Assembly (NCBI RefSeq): GCF_037971845.1 | Contig: NZ_CP150227.1 | Coordinates: 2,170,001-2,234,000 of the forward strand | Origin: Paenibacillus sp. FSL R5-0766 | Lineage (GTDB): Bacteria; Bacillota; Bacilli; Paenibacillales; Paenibacillaceae | Length of the DNA: 64,000 nt | Direction: 5' to 3' | Shown here: piece by piece, positions 41,196 through 50,060 of the stretch | Position numbering within the stretch: position 1 is the first letter of the stretch | How the letters are laid out: each line of letters starts with the position of its first letter | The notes under the pieces: generated by a model | Told to the model about the DNA's origin: nothing | What the model saw: the letters and a program-made list of their open reading frames with translations, nothing else | The model's database searches: none | Program-made: the position numbers and the translations under genes

Positions 41196-41831
41196 GTGGT
41201 GAATCTGACCCCTGATGAATATGTAAATCAATTATTTCAAGAGGATGAGCTTTTGCTGAAAGTGAAAGAGGCTATCCGTTCGAACGGTATGCCGGAAGTT
41301 TCTGTTGCTGCGGCGTATGGACGACTGCTCACGTTTCTAGCCAAGACATCCAAAGCAGAAGCTGCGCTCGAAATCGGCGTGCTGGGCGGTTACAGTGGGA
41401 TCTGCATTGCACGCGGATTGCGTGAGAGTGGAACCCTGACTTCGCTGGAACTGAAAGAGGAATATGCGGCAATGGCGCGTGGTCATCTGGAAGAAGGCGG
41501 TTTTGGCGAAAAGGTAGAGTACCGTATTGGCCCGGCGGCAGACAGCCTGGAGCAATTGGAGCAGGAAGGTCGCACATTTGATTTCTTCTTTATTGACGCA
41601 GATAAGGAGAATTATCCGGTATATCTCGATTATGCCATTAAGCTGGCCCGGCCAGGTGCTGTTATTGTAGGGGATAATTGTTTCCTGCGTGGTCGTACGC
41701 TGAATCCGGACAAGCAGGGCCCGGCCGTGCTTGCAGTTCGTCGCTTCAATGAACAGATGGCAAGTGACCCGCGTCTGGTGACGACGATGTTGCCGGATTA
41801 CGATGGGCTGGTACTTGCCTGGGTGAAGTAA
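41196..41831 (+). CDS. SAM-dependent O-methyltransferase
   Basis: This is a class I O-methyltransferase of 211 residues in the catechol/caffeoyl-CoA family. Motif I is 'ALEIGVLGGYSGICIARGL'; 'LTSLELKEEYAAMARGHL' follows. The metal-binding aspartate is in 'FDFFFIDADKENYP' and a second site is in 'AVIVGDNCFLRGR'. GTG 41196 (or the adjacent GTG 41199) follows AAGGAGG. It is monocistronic and divergent from the RNA methyltransferase. Substrate is not evident. Confidence 0.9.
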   Translation: MVNLTPDEYVNQLFQEDELLLKVKEAIRSNGMPEVSVAAAYGRLLTFLAKTSKAEAALEIGVLGGYSGICIARGLRESGTLTSLELKEEYAAMARGHLEEGGFGEKVEYRIGPAADSLEQLEQEGRTFDFFFIDADKENYPVYLDYAIKLARPGAVIVGDNCFLRGRTLNPDKQGPAVLAVRRFNEQMASDPRLVTTMLPDYDGLVLAWVK

Positions 41832-41853
41832 AAGTGGATATTTCCTAAAGATA

Positions 41854-41923
41854 AAACTCCGATGAAACACGATCTCACGCTTTTATGTTTGTGAGAGGGA
41901 TCGTGATTCTGTACGGAGTTTTC
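41854..41923 (+). terminator. Long hairpin, first of a tandem pair
   Basis: AAAACTCCG (41854-41862) pairs with CGGAGTTTT (41915-41923), and within it CACGATC (41869-41875) pairs with GATCGTG (41900-41906). It is the probable terminator of the O-methyltransferase gene, unusually long. Confidence 0.7.
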
Positions 41924-41931
41924 TGAAAACA

Positions 41932-41995
41932 CACAAAGAAAGAGATGACAACATTTTGAATGACAGGAAATGTGTCGTCTCTTTCTTTGTGTTTA
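41932..41995. terminator. Long hairpin, second of a tandem pair
   Basis: A near-perfect stem of about 24 bp joins 41932-41957 to 41969-41995, with one G-U and one unpaired base. T runs flank it on the minus strand, so it probably terminates the asparaginase gene, whose stop is 25 bases away. Confidence 0.82.
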
Positions 41996-42019
41996 CAGAT
42001 ATCGTTATAGTAGTTCTAT

Positions 42020-43231
42020 TTATACTTCAGGTGTTCCGTACGTTTCAAACCATTTTTTGATGGTGTCAAAATCATCACTGAAGGACAAACCCAGCATCAA
42101 TAATACACGAGCTTGTTGTGGACTCAGGTTGTCGCCTGCAATGATACCTTTGCCGCCGCCGTACACACTTCCTGAACCCGTCCGAGTGGTGGTCACAAAG
42201 ATGACACCTTCTTCAATGGCCTTGATACGAGCTTGTCCCATAGCTCTGGAGATGCCACCAGCTCCGGTACCGGAAGTCACGATTCCTTTGGCACCGCTGC
42301 TCACGAATCCTTCAATGGCTCCGCCGCCAGCTTCTTGATACGAGATCGCAATTTCTACTTTGGCCAGATCTGCCTTTGTGATTTTACTTAGATCAAATAC
42401 GGGCTTTGCTGTGCCTTCAGGTTTCAAGGCACGTGCAGGAGCGCGGTAGATTCGAATGTTTTCTTCATCAATATATCCTACAGCGCCGAGCATCGGTGTT
42501 TCAAACGTATCTGTCCGATAATCATTTGTCTTGGTTACACCACGAGCAAGCTGGATTGTGTCATTCAACATGAGTACTGTGCCAAATGAAGTGGTACGAC
42601 CACTGCCTGCAAGTTTGATGGCGTTGTACAGATTGGCTTGAGCGTCAGAGCCGATGACGGTCCATGGACGCATGGAGCCTGTGATTACGACAGGTTTGTC
42701 ACTCTGAACCGTCATATCGAGGAAATAAGCGATTTCCTCCATTGTATCTGTACCCGTGGTAACGACAACACTGTCGTACATTGCCAGAGCTTTGTCTACC
42801 GTCTGCGACAAGTCATAGAGATCGGCCATGCTATAGGAACCTGAACCTGAGTTTCCGAATTGGAGCGTGCTAACATCAGCAATCTTCTGTTTATCCGGTA
42901 AAGCGTCTACCATCTCTCCAATCGGAAGTGTACCTGCCTTGTAATTTTGGAAGCTGGTGGCATCCTCGGATTGACCGGCAATCGTTCCGCCAGTTCCGAT
43001 TACCAATACATTAGGTAGTGCAGATTGCTTGGAAGAGTCTGGTATTGCGGGAATGGAAGTATTGCGAGCTGGGGTGGTGGTTGCTGTCTGAACAGCACCT
43101 GTTGTACCTTTCACCTCTACCGTAGCTGCGTGCGCAGCGTAGGTTCCAATGGGGGACAATGAGATAGTTAGTGCTGTTAAAGTTGCGCTACTCCATACGG
43201 CCCAGGGACGAAGATTGGATGTTTTACTCAT
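42020..43231 (-). CDS. Secreted L-asparaginase (type II)
   Basis: This enzyme of 403 residues hydrolyses asparagine to aspartate and ammonia outside the cell. A signal peptide is clear: basic start, hydrophobic 'AVWSSATLTALTISL' and an AHA-A type cleavage region near residue 37. A Thr/Pro/Ser-rich linker extends to about 75. The catalytic threonines are in 'VLVIGTGGTIAGQSED' and 'VVVTTGTDTMEEIAYFLD'. 'GSMRPWTVIGSDAQANLYNA' is the family signature. ATG 43231 is eight bases after AAGGAGAG; a GTG three codons earlier overlaps the ribosome site. Confidence 0.93.
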   Translation of the reverse strand: MSKTSNLRPWAVWSSATLTALTISLSPIGTYAAHAATVEVKGTTGAVQTATTTPARNTSIPAIPDSSKQSALPNVLVIGTGGTIAGQSEDATSFQNYKAGTLPIGEMVDALPDKQKIADVSTLQFGNSGSGSYSMADLYDLSQTVDKALAMYDSVVVTTGTDTMEEIAYFLDMTVQSDKPVVITGSMRPWTVIGSDAQANLYNAIKLAGSGRTTSFGTVLMLNDTIQLARGVTKTNDYRTDTFETPMLGAVGYIDEENIRIYRAPARALKPEGTAKPVFDLSKITKADLAKVEIAISYQEAGGGAIEGFVSSGAKGIVTSGTGAGGISRAMGQARIKAIEEGVIFVTTTRTGSGSVYGGGKGIIAGDNLSPQQARVLLMLGLSFSDDFDTIKKWFETYGTPEV

Positions 43232-43635
43232 GAATAGCACTCTCCTTCAAGTAAGTGTGATGTTAAGTTTGTTAAGAAGAATATGTATACCATTTCAAAA
43301 TGATTGTATTTGATGTTAATTAATATGACAAGGATGAATAAGGGGAGAGTAATCGGTTACATTCGTAGATAATGAGAGTAAAATGATTGTTTATAAGGAA
43401 TTATGAAATATTATTCATTTTGATTAGAGATAGAAAAGAAGCGGTTTTAGTATTTTGAAAGGAAAATAAGCCCTTATAATGTTAGTTAAAATTACATAAT
43501 GAGTCTTTTGTCCTGATAAAATGAAGCATTTTAATAAAAGAATGTCGAATTGGGACTCATATCAGAAGTAGGTAACAGAATAAGAGGATGATAGTAACGC
43601 ATATTAGGTAATGGGGCTCAATTACGGTCTAAAGA
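43232..43635. other. Long AT-rich intergenic region
   Basis: About 400 bases lie between the divergent asparaginase and P450 genes. There is no open frame with a ribosome site. A hairpin AAAATG-AAG-CATTTT (43518-43532) lies inside a wider inverted repeat ATGAGTC (43499-43505) / GACTCAT (43554-43560). Both flanking genes probably read their regulation from this area. Confidence 0.5.
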
Positions 43636-43664
43636 TTGGTTTCGTTACAGATTATGTTTATAAT
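43636..43664 (+). promoter_or_regulatory. Candidate promoter of the P450 gene
   Basis: A consensus TATAAT (43659-43664) lies 17 bases after TTGGTT (43636-43641), about 54 bases upstream of the start codon. Confidence 0.6.
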
Positions 43665-43717
43665 AGGGGTGATCGACATATGTAAATAAATATATAATAT
43701 TGATTGGAGGAGAAACG

Positions 43718-44920
43718 ATGAAACAGGCACCGAGAAAGTATGCAAATTACATTCCGATTCGGGAACTGGAGACTTTGGAAGAGAGGTTATCTCCCTTCAA
43801 GGTGTATGCAGAACTTCGTGACAACACTCCAGTCCGATATGATGAACATCGAGAATGTTGGGATGTTTTCGGGTATGAAGATGTGAAGTACGTTCTGAAA
43901 AATCCGAAGCTGTTCTCTTCTGCACGTGATCGTGCCAATACGAGCATGTTGACGACAGACCCTCCCAAACACAAACAGCTGCGTGATCTGGTGAACCAGG
44001 CGTTTACACCCAAGGCCATTGAAGCGTTGGCTCCGCGTATTCAGGAAATCACAGATGAGTTAATTGTTCCACACCTGTCAGAAGGATATATGGAACTTAT
44101 TGATGACCTTGCAACACCATTGCCCGTCATTGTCATTGCGGAATTGATCGGAGTCCCCGCGGCGGATCGTCAAAAGTTCAAGGACTGGTCTGATGTGTTG
44201 GTGAAAGGCGCGCGTGACGATAGTGAGCAGGCCTTCCAGGAGTTATTGGAGGAGAAAAAAAGAAATATGCAGGAGTTGCATATCTATTTCACTGGCATTT
44301 TGGAAGAACGTCGGTTGCAGCCAAAGGATGATCTGATCTCATTACTGCTTGCTGCGGAGATTGATGATCATAAATTGACTTCAGATGAAGTGGTAGGTTT
44401 CTGTATTCTCTTACTTGCTGCAGGTAATGAAACAACAACCAACCTGATTACCAATGCGGTTCGTATTCTGTCTGAACAACCCGAGCTACAACAGGAGTTG
44501 CGCGAACATCCTGAACAGATTATTTCTGCGATTGAAGAGACGCTGAGATATTATCCGCCAATTGTCGCGATTGGGCGGGTCGCCAAGGAAACTGTTGAGT
44601 TGAATGGTCAGATGATTCAAGCTGGAGAGCAGGTGATTTCCTGGGTTGGAGCCGCCAATCGGGACAGTGCCCAATTTGAAAACCCGGATGATTTCATCTC
44701 TGATCGCAAGCCGAACCGGCATATGGGCTTTGGTTTTGGCATTCATTTTTGTTTGGGTGCACCACTCGCTCGTTTGGAGGCAAGGGTAGTTCTTCATACA
44801 TTGCTTCAGCACATGGGAAACATTCAACTTGTGCCGGGAACGGCTCTGCAACCGATACAAAGTGCTTTTGTATATGGTGTGAAACATTATCCGATACAAT
44901 TCAATCTAATAAATAAATAA
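43718..44920 (+). CDS. Cytochrome P450
   Basis: This is a soluble heme monooxygenase of 400 residues. The oxygen-activation helix is 'LLLAAGNETTTNLI', the ExxR motif is 'AIEETLRYYPP', and the heme-cysteine loop is 'HMGFGFGIHFCLGAPLARLE'. The layout matches the bacterial CYP107/CYP109-type, B. subtilis YjiB-like group, which accept fatty acids, steroids or macrolides; the true substrate is not known. No ferredoxin or reductase gene is adjacent. ATG 43718 follows TTGGAGGAGAAACG. Confidence 0.94.
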   Translation: MKQAPRKYANYIPIRELETLEERLSPFKVYAELRDNTPVRYDEHRECWDVFGYEDVKYVLKNPKLFSSARDRANTSMLTTDPPKHKQLRDLVNQAFTPKAIEALAPRIQEITDELIVPHLSEGYMELIDDLATPLPVIVIAELIGVPAADRQKFKDWSDVLVKGARDDSEQAFQELLEEKKRNMQELHIYFTGILEERRLQPKDDLISLLLAAEIDDHKLTSDEVVGFCILLLAAGNETTTNLITNAVRILSEQPELQQELREHPEQIISAIEETLRYYPPIVAIGRVAKETVELNGQMIQAGEQVISWVGAANRDSAQFENPDDFISDRKPNRHMGFGFGIHFCLGAPLARLEARVVLHTLLQHMGNIQLVPGTALQPIQSAFVYGVKHYPIQFNLINK

Positions 44921-44940
44921 TTAAATAAATGGCATATGAA

Positions 44941-44988
44941 TGACAAAGCCGCTCTCAGGCCAATTAGGCGCTGGAAGCGGCTTTGTCA
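44941..44988. terminator. Hairpin between the P450 and MFS genes
   Basis: TGACAAAGCCGCT (44941-44953) pairs perfectly with AGCGGCTTTGTCA (44976-44988). No clear T run follows on either strand, but the position between converging genes suggests termination. Confidence 0.7.
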
Positions 44989-45030
44989 AATAAAAAAGTA
45001 AGATGTATTAATTAAGAAATGGATAGGGAA

Positions 45031-46242
45031 TCAGGATTCCCGAATAGAAGCAGGTTTGTTATACAATTTGAATCGGACCCAAACCATATTAATTAGCAGC
45101 AGTCCGCCAGAGACGATAAACAGACCTTCGATCCCGATGAATCCTGCCATAAAGCCTCCAATGATCGCTCCAAGCATGTTGCCCAGCGCCAGAGTACTCG
45201 TATTAAAACTGAATGCACGGCTGATCATGCTATCGGATGTATAGGAACGGATCAGGGCATTAACGCTTGGAAGCAGGCCACCCATGAACACACCCATCAT
45301 GAAACGAACAAGAATGAGCTGCCACACGGTCTGAACAAATGCCTGAGGAATAAGCATGAGTCCTGTACCTATGAGGGAGAACGTCAGCACCTTGTGAGGA
45401 CCAATCCGGTCACTTAGCTTCCCTAGAATCGGTGACATCGCCATATTGGATAGTCCCGTAACTGCACCGACAAGCCCTGCCCAGAAGGCCACGTTTACAT
45501 CCGAAGCATGCAATTTTTGCACATACAGCGGCAAGAGTGACATGGGGCTTATCATCGCAAACTGCAACAGAAAGGTCACAGCAAACAGTGCGGGCAGTTG
45601 AGGTGACTTGTTCAATTCCTTCAGACCGGACAATACGGATTGTGCCGGCAGTTTGGCTGCTTCTTGACGGTCAAACTTCTCTCTCACCAGGAACATGGCG
45701 AGCATGGAAGCAACAAAGATCAATCCACCTGTAATGTAGAAAATGGGGCGGAAGCCTACCGCATCCGCTAACAAGCCACCAATAAGTGGACCCAGGATGG
45801 TACCGGCAACCTGTCCGGACTGACTGATTCCCATGGCAAAACCCATGCGGTCCTTCGGTGTGGTACCCGATATCAGCGCAACAGCTGCAGGATTGAAACC
45901 GGAAATTGTACCGTTAAGCAAACGCAATAAAAGAAGCTGCCAGGGATTCTGTGCCAGACCCATAAGGGCGATCACGATGGCCATTCCGAATCCCGAGCGC
46001 AGCAACATAACTTTCCGACCATACTTGTCCGATAACTTGCCCCAGAGCGGTTGGAACAAAAATGAGGTGAGGAAATTGGCTGCAAAAATAAATCCCGCCC
46101 AAATGCCAATTTCATGTTCGCCAACAACGCCCAGATCTCTTGCGAGATAAAGAGACAAAAATGGGGTAATCATGGTCATGCCCGAATTGACCAAAAATTG
46201 TCCGAACCAAAGCACAATGAGGTTTACTTTCCACGTTTTCAA
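45031..46242 (-). CDS. MFS multidrug efflux transporter
   Basis: This is a 12-helix major facilitator of about 403 residues in the drug:H+ antiporter (DHA1/TetA) class. Motif A in the loop after helix 2 is 'GKLSDKYGRKVMLLR' and its counterpart in the second half is 'GKLSDRIGPHKVLTF'. Motif C-like 'SGQVAGTILGPLIGGLL' marks helix 5, typical of antiporters. The TTG at 46242 after AAGGAAGTG is my preferred start; a TTG at 46284 would add 14 polar residues. Drug substrates are not predictable. Confidence 0.85.
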   Translation of the reverse strand: MKTWKVNLIVLWFGQFLVNSGMTMITPFLSLYLARDLGVVGEHEIGIWAGFIFAANFLTSFLFQPLWGKLSDKYGRKVMLLRSGFGMAIVIALMGLAQNPWQLLLLRLLNGTISGFNPAAVALISGTTPKDRMGFAMGISQSGQVAGTILGPLIGGLLADAVGFRPIFYITGGLIFVASMLAMFLVREKFDRQEAAKLPAQSVLSGLKELNKSPQLPALFAVTFLLQFAMISPMSLLPLYVQKLHASDVNVAFWAGLVGAVTGLSNMAMSPILGKLSDRIGPHKVLTFSLIGTGLMLIPQAFVQTVWQLILVRFMMGVFMGGLLPSVNALIRSYTSDSMISRAFSFNTSTLALGNMLGAIIGGFMAGFIGIEGLFIVSGGLLLINMVWVRFKLYNKPASIRES

Positions 46243-46379
46243 AGTGCTTTCACTTCCTTTCAAAGATATTTCTGTAATTCTCAAAAAAACACCATTCTTT
46301 CATTATAACATAATTGGCATATGAGGGATGGGTGTAAGGAATGTCATAGTATTGTCACGTAGAACGCATCTGCATGTGG

Positions 46380-46408
46380 TTGTTACGGCTGTTTAAAAAG
46401 GGCATAAT
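46380..46408 (+). promoter_or_regulatory. Candidate promoter of hemEHY
   Basis: TTGTTA (46380-46385) and CATAAT (46403-46408) are 17 bases apart, 39 bases before the hemE start codon. Confidence 0.6.
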
Positions 46409-46446
46409 GGTAATTATGAGTCCAAAAACTATTGGAGGCTTCTTAC

Positions 46447-47511
46447 ATGAGCTATAATGATCGACTGATTCGGGCAAGTTTCAAACAACAGGTAGACCGT
46501 GTTCCGGTATGGTACATGCGTCAAGCTGGGCGTTACGATCCTGAATATCGCAAAATTAAAGAAAAGTACTCCTTGTTAGAAATCTGCAAACAACCCGAGC
46601 TGGCGGCTGAAGTTACACTCATGCCGGTACGTAAACTTGGTGTAGATGCGGCTATTTTGTATTCCGATATTATGAATCCGGTTGCCTCTCTGGGCATTGA
46701 TTTTGACATTGTAAAAAATATTGGTCCAGTTATCGATAATCCTATTCGATCCGCTGCAGATGTGGATCGTTTGCGTCCCATCGACGTAGAAGGAGATCTG
46801 TCACATATTCTGGAAACCATTCGAATTCTGGATAAGGAGCTTGATGTGCCTCTTATTACGTTTGCGGGCGCACCTTTCACGATTGCGAGTTATCTGATCG
46901 AAGGACAACCTTCGAAAGGTTACATCCGCACCAAAACGATGATGTACAGCGAACCTGAAGTATGGCACAAGCTGATGCAGAAGCTTGGTGATATGGTAAT
47001 TACATATATCCGTGCGCATATTGCGAATGGCGGTAAGGCATTCCAGTTGTTTGACAGCTGGGTTGGAGCACTTTCTACCAAAGACTTCAGAACATATGTG
47101 TTGCCTACGATTACCCGTATCTTTACCGAATTATCGGATTTGAATGTACCGAAGATTTATTTCCCTGGTGTTGCATCCGGTGAGTTGTTGCCAACGCTGC
47201 ATAATCTGCAAGCCAATGTGATTGGATTGGACTGGAGAGTATCCATTTCGGAAGGGCGTCAACGTCTTGGTGGCAAGTTTGCAGTACAGGGTAACCTGGA
47301 CCCATATTTGCTGACTGCCCCGATGGAACTGATTAAAGAGCAAGCCAAAGTGATTATTGACGAAGGAATCAAGGAGCCGGGTTATATATTCAACCTCGGA
47401 CACGGATTATTTCCTGAAGCATCGCTAGAAAAGCTCAGAGAACTAACGGCGTATATTCATGAATATTCTGCCGAAGCAATGAAGAGTGGGGTGACGGTAA
47501 CCAATGACTAA
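46447..47511 (+). CDS. hemE: Uroporphyrinogen decarboxylase
   Basis: This enzyme of 354 residues removes four carboxyl groups from uroporphyrinogen III to give coproporphyrinogen III. Diagnostic segments are 'RVPVWYMRQAGRYDPEYRKI' near the N-terminus, 'ILYSDIMNPV' with the catalytic aspartate, 'FAGAPFTIASYLIEG' and 'FQLFDSWVGALS'. ATG 46447 is chosen because GGAGG is nine bases upstream; a TTG in the ribosome site is not a start. The stop overlaps hemH by eight bases, so translation is coupled. Confidence 0.97.
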   Translation: MSYNDRLIRASFKQQVDRVPVWYMRQAGRYDPEYRKIKEKYSLLEICKQPELAAEVTLMPVRKLGVDAAILYSDIMNPVASLGIDFDIVKNIGPVIDNPIRSAADVDRLRPIDVEGDLSHILETIRILDKELDVPLITFAGAPFTIASYLIEGQPSKGYIRTKTMMYSEPEVWHKLMQKLGDMVITYIRAHIANGGKAFQLFDSWVGALSTKDFRTYVLPTITRIFTELSDLNVPKIYFPGVASGELLPTLHNLQANVIGLDWRVSISEGRQRLGGKFAVQGNLDPYLLTAPMELIKEQAKVIIDEGIKEPGYIFNLGHGLFPEASLEKLRELTAYIHEYSAEAMKSGVTVTND

Positions 47512-48454
47512 TACTGTAGGTGTACTGGTGATGTCGTATGGCACACCGGAAAATATGGAGAGTGTTGAAGCGTATTACACACATATCCGCAGAGGACGTC
47601 CGCCTGAACCGGAGCAATTGAAAGAACTGACGGATCGTTATGAAGCCATTGTTGGCGGTGTTTTCCCACTTCGGGAGAACACAGACAATCAGGTCAAGGC
47701 CCTTCAAGAGACATTAAACCGCGATGAGCGTGGCACTGATGTGGAATTCCGTTGTTATCAAGGACTGAAGCATGCCTATCCGTTTATTGAGGATGGCGTG
47801 GAGCAGATGGCGAAGGATGGAATTCAGACAGCGATTGGTATTGTACTGGCTCCTCATTTTTCCACGATGAGTGTAGGCAGTTATATCAAACGTGCGCGTG
47901 AAAAAGCAGAAGAGCTGGGCGTTCATATGTCCTTTATTGAGAGTTATCATCTGCATCCAAAGTTAATTCAGGCGTTGTCCACACGTGTCAGTGCCAAGTT
48001 GGATGCGTTCGAAGAAGCTGGAGCAAAACGCGGAGATGTGAAGGTGTTGTTTAGTGCGCACAGCTTGCCGGCACGTATTGTGGAGATGGGTGATCCATAC
48101 CCGCAACAATTGCTGGAGACTTCGGAAGTGATTGCCTCACGTGTAGGAATAACCAATTGGCAATTTACGTGGCAGAGTGCCGGGCGAACAGCTGAGCCTT
48201 GGCTTGGACCGGATATTCTGGATACGTTACAGGAGCTTTCTCGTGAACAGGTAGAGGATGTACTTGTGGCACCAATCGGGTTTGTCTCGGATCATCTTGA
48301 AGTGCTCTATGATCTCGATATTGAGGCCAAATCGATTGCCAAAGAGATCGACATGCGCCTGATGCGTATTGACTCTCTCAATAGCGATCCTCTGTACATG
48401 GAGACGCTGAGCGACGTTATTATAAGCCAATGGCAGCAAGGGTCGGATGAGTAA
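47504..48454 (+). CDS. hemH: Ferrochelatase (coproporphyrin ferrochelatase)
   Basis: This is a 316-residue enzyme inserting ferrous iron, in Firmicutes into coproporphyrin III. 'GVLVMSYGTPENMESVEAYY' opens the chelatase fold. The catalytic His lies in 'VLFSAHSLPARIVEMGDPY' and the Glu in 'APIGFVSDHLEVLYDLD'. The order hemE-hemH-hemY and the overlaps match B. subtilis and support the coproporphyrin-dependent route (inference from family knowledge). The hemY start overlaps its stop by one base. Confidence 0.97.
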   Translation: MTNTVGVLVMSYGTPENMESVEAYYTHIRRGRPPEPEQLKELTDRYEAIVGGVFPLRENTDNQVKALQETLNRDERGTDVEFRCYQGLKHAYPFIEDGVEQMAKDGIQTAIGIVLAPHFSTMSVGSYIKRAREKAEELGVHMSFIESYHLHPKLIQALSTRVSAKLDAFEEAGAKRGDVKVLFSAHSLPARIVEMGDPYPQQLLETSEVIASRVGITNWQFTWQSAGRTAEPWLGPDILDTLQELSREQVEDVLVAPIGFVSDHLEVLYDLDIEAKSIAKEIDMRLMRIDSLNSDPLYMETLSDVIISQWQQGSDE

Positions 48455-49878
48455 TGGGTGATAAGAAACGCCGTGTTGTTGTTGTCGGCGGTGGCCTTAC
48501 CGGCCTCAGCGCGGCATTTTATATCCGCAAGCATTACCGGGAAGCAGGAGTTGAACCCGTGATTACTTTGGTCGAGAAAAGCTCGTCCATGGGAGGCATG
48601 ATTGAGACACTGCACCGGGATGGATTTGTGATTGAAAAAGGGCCTGATTCTTTCCTGGCTCGCAAAACAGCAATGATTGACCTCGCTAAAGAATTGGAGA
48701 TCGATCATGAACTGGTCAGTCAGAATCCGGAGTCGAAGAAAACGTATATCATGCAGCGTGGCAAGCTTCATCCTATGCCAGCAGGACTTGTTCTCGGTAT
48801 TCCGACAGAACTAAGACCATTCTTGAGAAGTGGTCTGGTCTCTCCGGCAGGCAAACTGCGGGCGTTGATGGATTTTGTCATCCCGCCGCGACGTACAACA
48901 GAGGATGAATCGCTCGGTTATATGATTGAACGCCGTCTTGGAGCAGAAGTGCTGGAGAACTTGACGGAACCCCTGCTCGCGGGAATCTATGCAGGTGATA
49001 TGCGGCGATTGAGCCTCCAGGCTACCTTCCCGCAGTTCGGAGAAGTAGAGCGCGATTACGGAAGCTTGATCCGGGGCATGATGACGGGTCGCAAACCGGC
49101 TGAGACGCATACCGGAACAAAACGGAGCGCTTTTTTGAACTTTCGCCAGGGGTTGCAGAGCCTTGTTCACGCCCTCGTACATGAACTGCAGGATGTGGAT
49201 CAACGTCTGAACACCGCAGTGAAGTCGTTGCAACGTCTTGACGAAGCGGAGACCAGATACCGTGTTGAACTGGAGAATGGTGAACAGCTAGAAGCGGATG
49301 ATGTAGTGGTTACTGTGCCAACATATGTTGCGTCGGAGCTGCTGAAGCCTCACGTCGATACAGCGGCACTGGATGCGATTAACTATGTGTCTGTAGCCAA
49401 TGTAGTGCTCGCTTTTGAGAAAAAAGAGGTGGAGCATGTATTCGACGGATCGGGTTTCCTCGTTCCGCGGAAAGAGGGCCGTAATATTACGGCTTGCACG
49501 TGGACATCGACGAAATGGCTGCATACGAGCCCGGATGATAAGGTGCTGCTTCGCTGTTATGTTGGTCGCTCCGGTGACGAACAGAACGTAGAGCTTCCGG
49601 ATGAAGCGCTGACGAATCTCGTTCTCAAGGATCTGAGAGAGACGATGGGTATTGAAGCAGTACCGATCTTCTCCGAGATTACAAGGCTACGTAAATCCAT
49701 GCCACAGTATCCGGTGGGACACCTCCAACATATTTCCGCTCTCCGTGAGGAGCTTGGCAGCAAATTACCGGGTGTGTACATTGCAGGTGCAGGTTATGAG
49801 GGTGTAGGCTTGCCTGATTGCATCAGACAAGCGAAGGAAATGTCTGTTCAGGCTACACAAGAGCTTGTAGCAGATTAA
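48454..49878 (+). CDS. hemY: Protoporphyrinogen/coproporphyrinogen oxidase (HemY type)
   Basis: This flavoprotein of 474 residues oxidises coproporphyrinogen III to coproporphyrin III in Gram-positive bacteria. The FAD-binding motif is 'VVVVGGGLTGLSAAFYI' at residues 7-23. 'FVIEKGPDSFLARKTAM' and the C-terminal 'GVYIAGAGYEGVGLPDCIRQ' are typical of HemY/PPOX. The name HemG is used for the same enzyme in some annotations. The single-base overlap TAATG with hemH indicates tight coupling. It is last in the operon, with a terminator after. Confidence 0.97.
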   Translation: MGDKKRRVVVVGGGLTGLSAAFYIRKHYREAGVEPVITLVEKSSSMGGMIETLHRDGFVIEKGPDSFLARKTAMIDLAKELEIDHELVSQNPESKKTYIMQRGKLHPMPAGLVLGIPTELRPFLRSGLVSPAGKLRALMDFVIPPRRTTEDESLGYMIERRLGAEVLENLTEPLLAGIYAGDMRRLSLQATFPQFGEVERDYGSLIRGMMTGRKPAETHTGTKRSAFLNFRQGLQSLVHALVHELQDVDQRLNTAVKSLQRLDEAETRYRVELENGEQLEADDVVVTVPTYVASELLKPHVDTAALDAINYVSVANVVLAFEKKEVEHVFDGSGFLVPRKEGRNITACTWTSTKWLHTSPDDKVLLRCYVGRSGDEQNVELPDEALTNLVLKDLRETMGIEAVPIFSEITRLRKSMPQYPVGHLQHISALREELGSKLPGVYIAGAGYEGVGLPDCIRQAKEMSVQATQELVAD

Positions 49879-49889
49879 GTACAGCAAGA

Positions 49890-49937
49890 AAGCTGTCTCA
49901 AACGTAGAATTATCTACTGGAGAGATGGCTTTTTTTA
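49890..49937 (+). terminator. Terminator of hemEHY
   Basis: AAGCTGTCTC (49890-49899) pairs with GAGATGGCTT (49922-49931; two G-U pairs), followed by seven T. Confidence 0.8.
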
Positions 49938-50060
49938 TATGAAGATCTGGAAGCTAACTGAGTTCATACCCTTTCAATCGATACAGTTCCAAGGAATGAT
50001 GGAAATCCAGAATATGCCTGATATAATGGTATGTATGGCTGTGAAGAAGAGGAGTTGCTT

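Noticed and set aside
41970..42338. 122-residue plus-strand open frame at the end of the asparaginase gene
   Set aside because: It overlaps the asparaginase coding region on the opposite strand and the terminator hairpin, with no translation signal.
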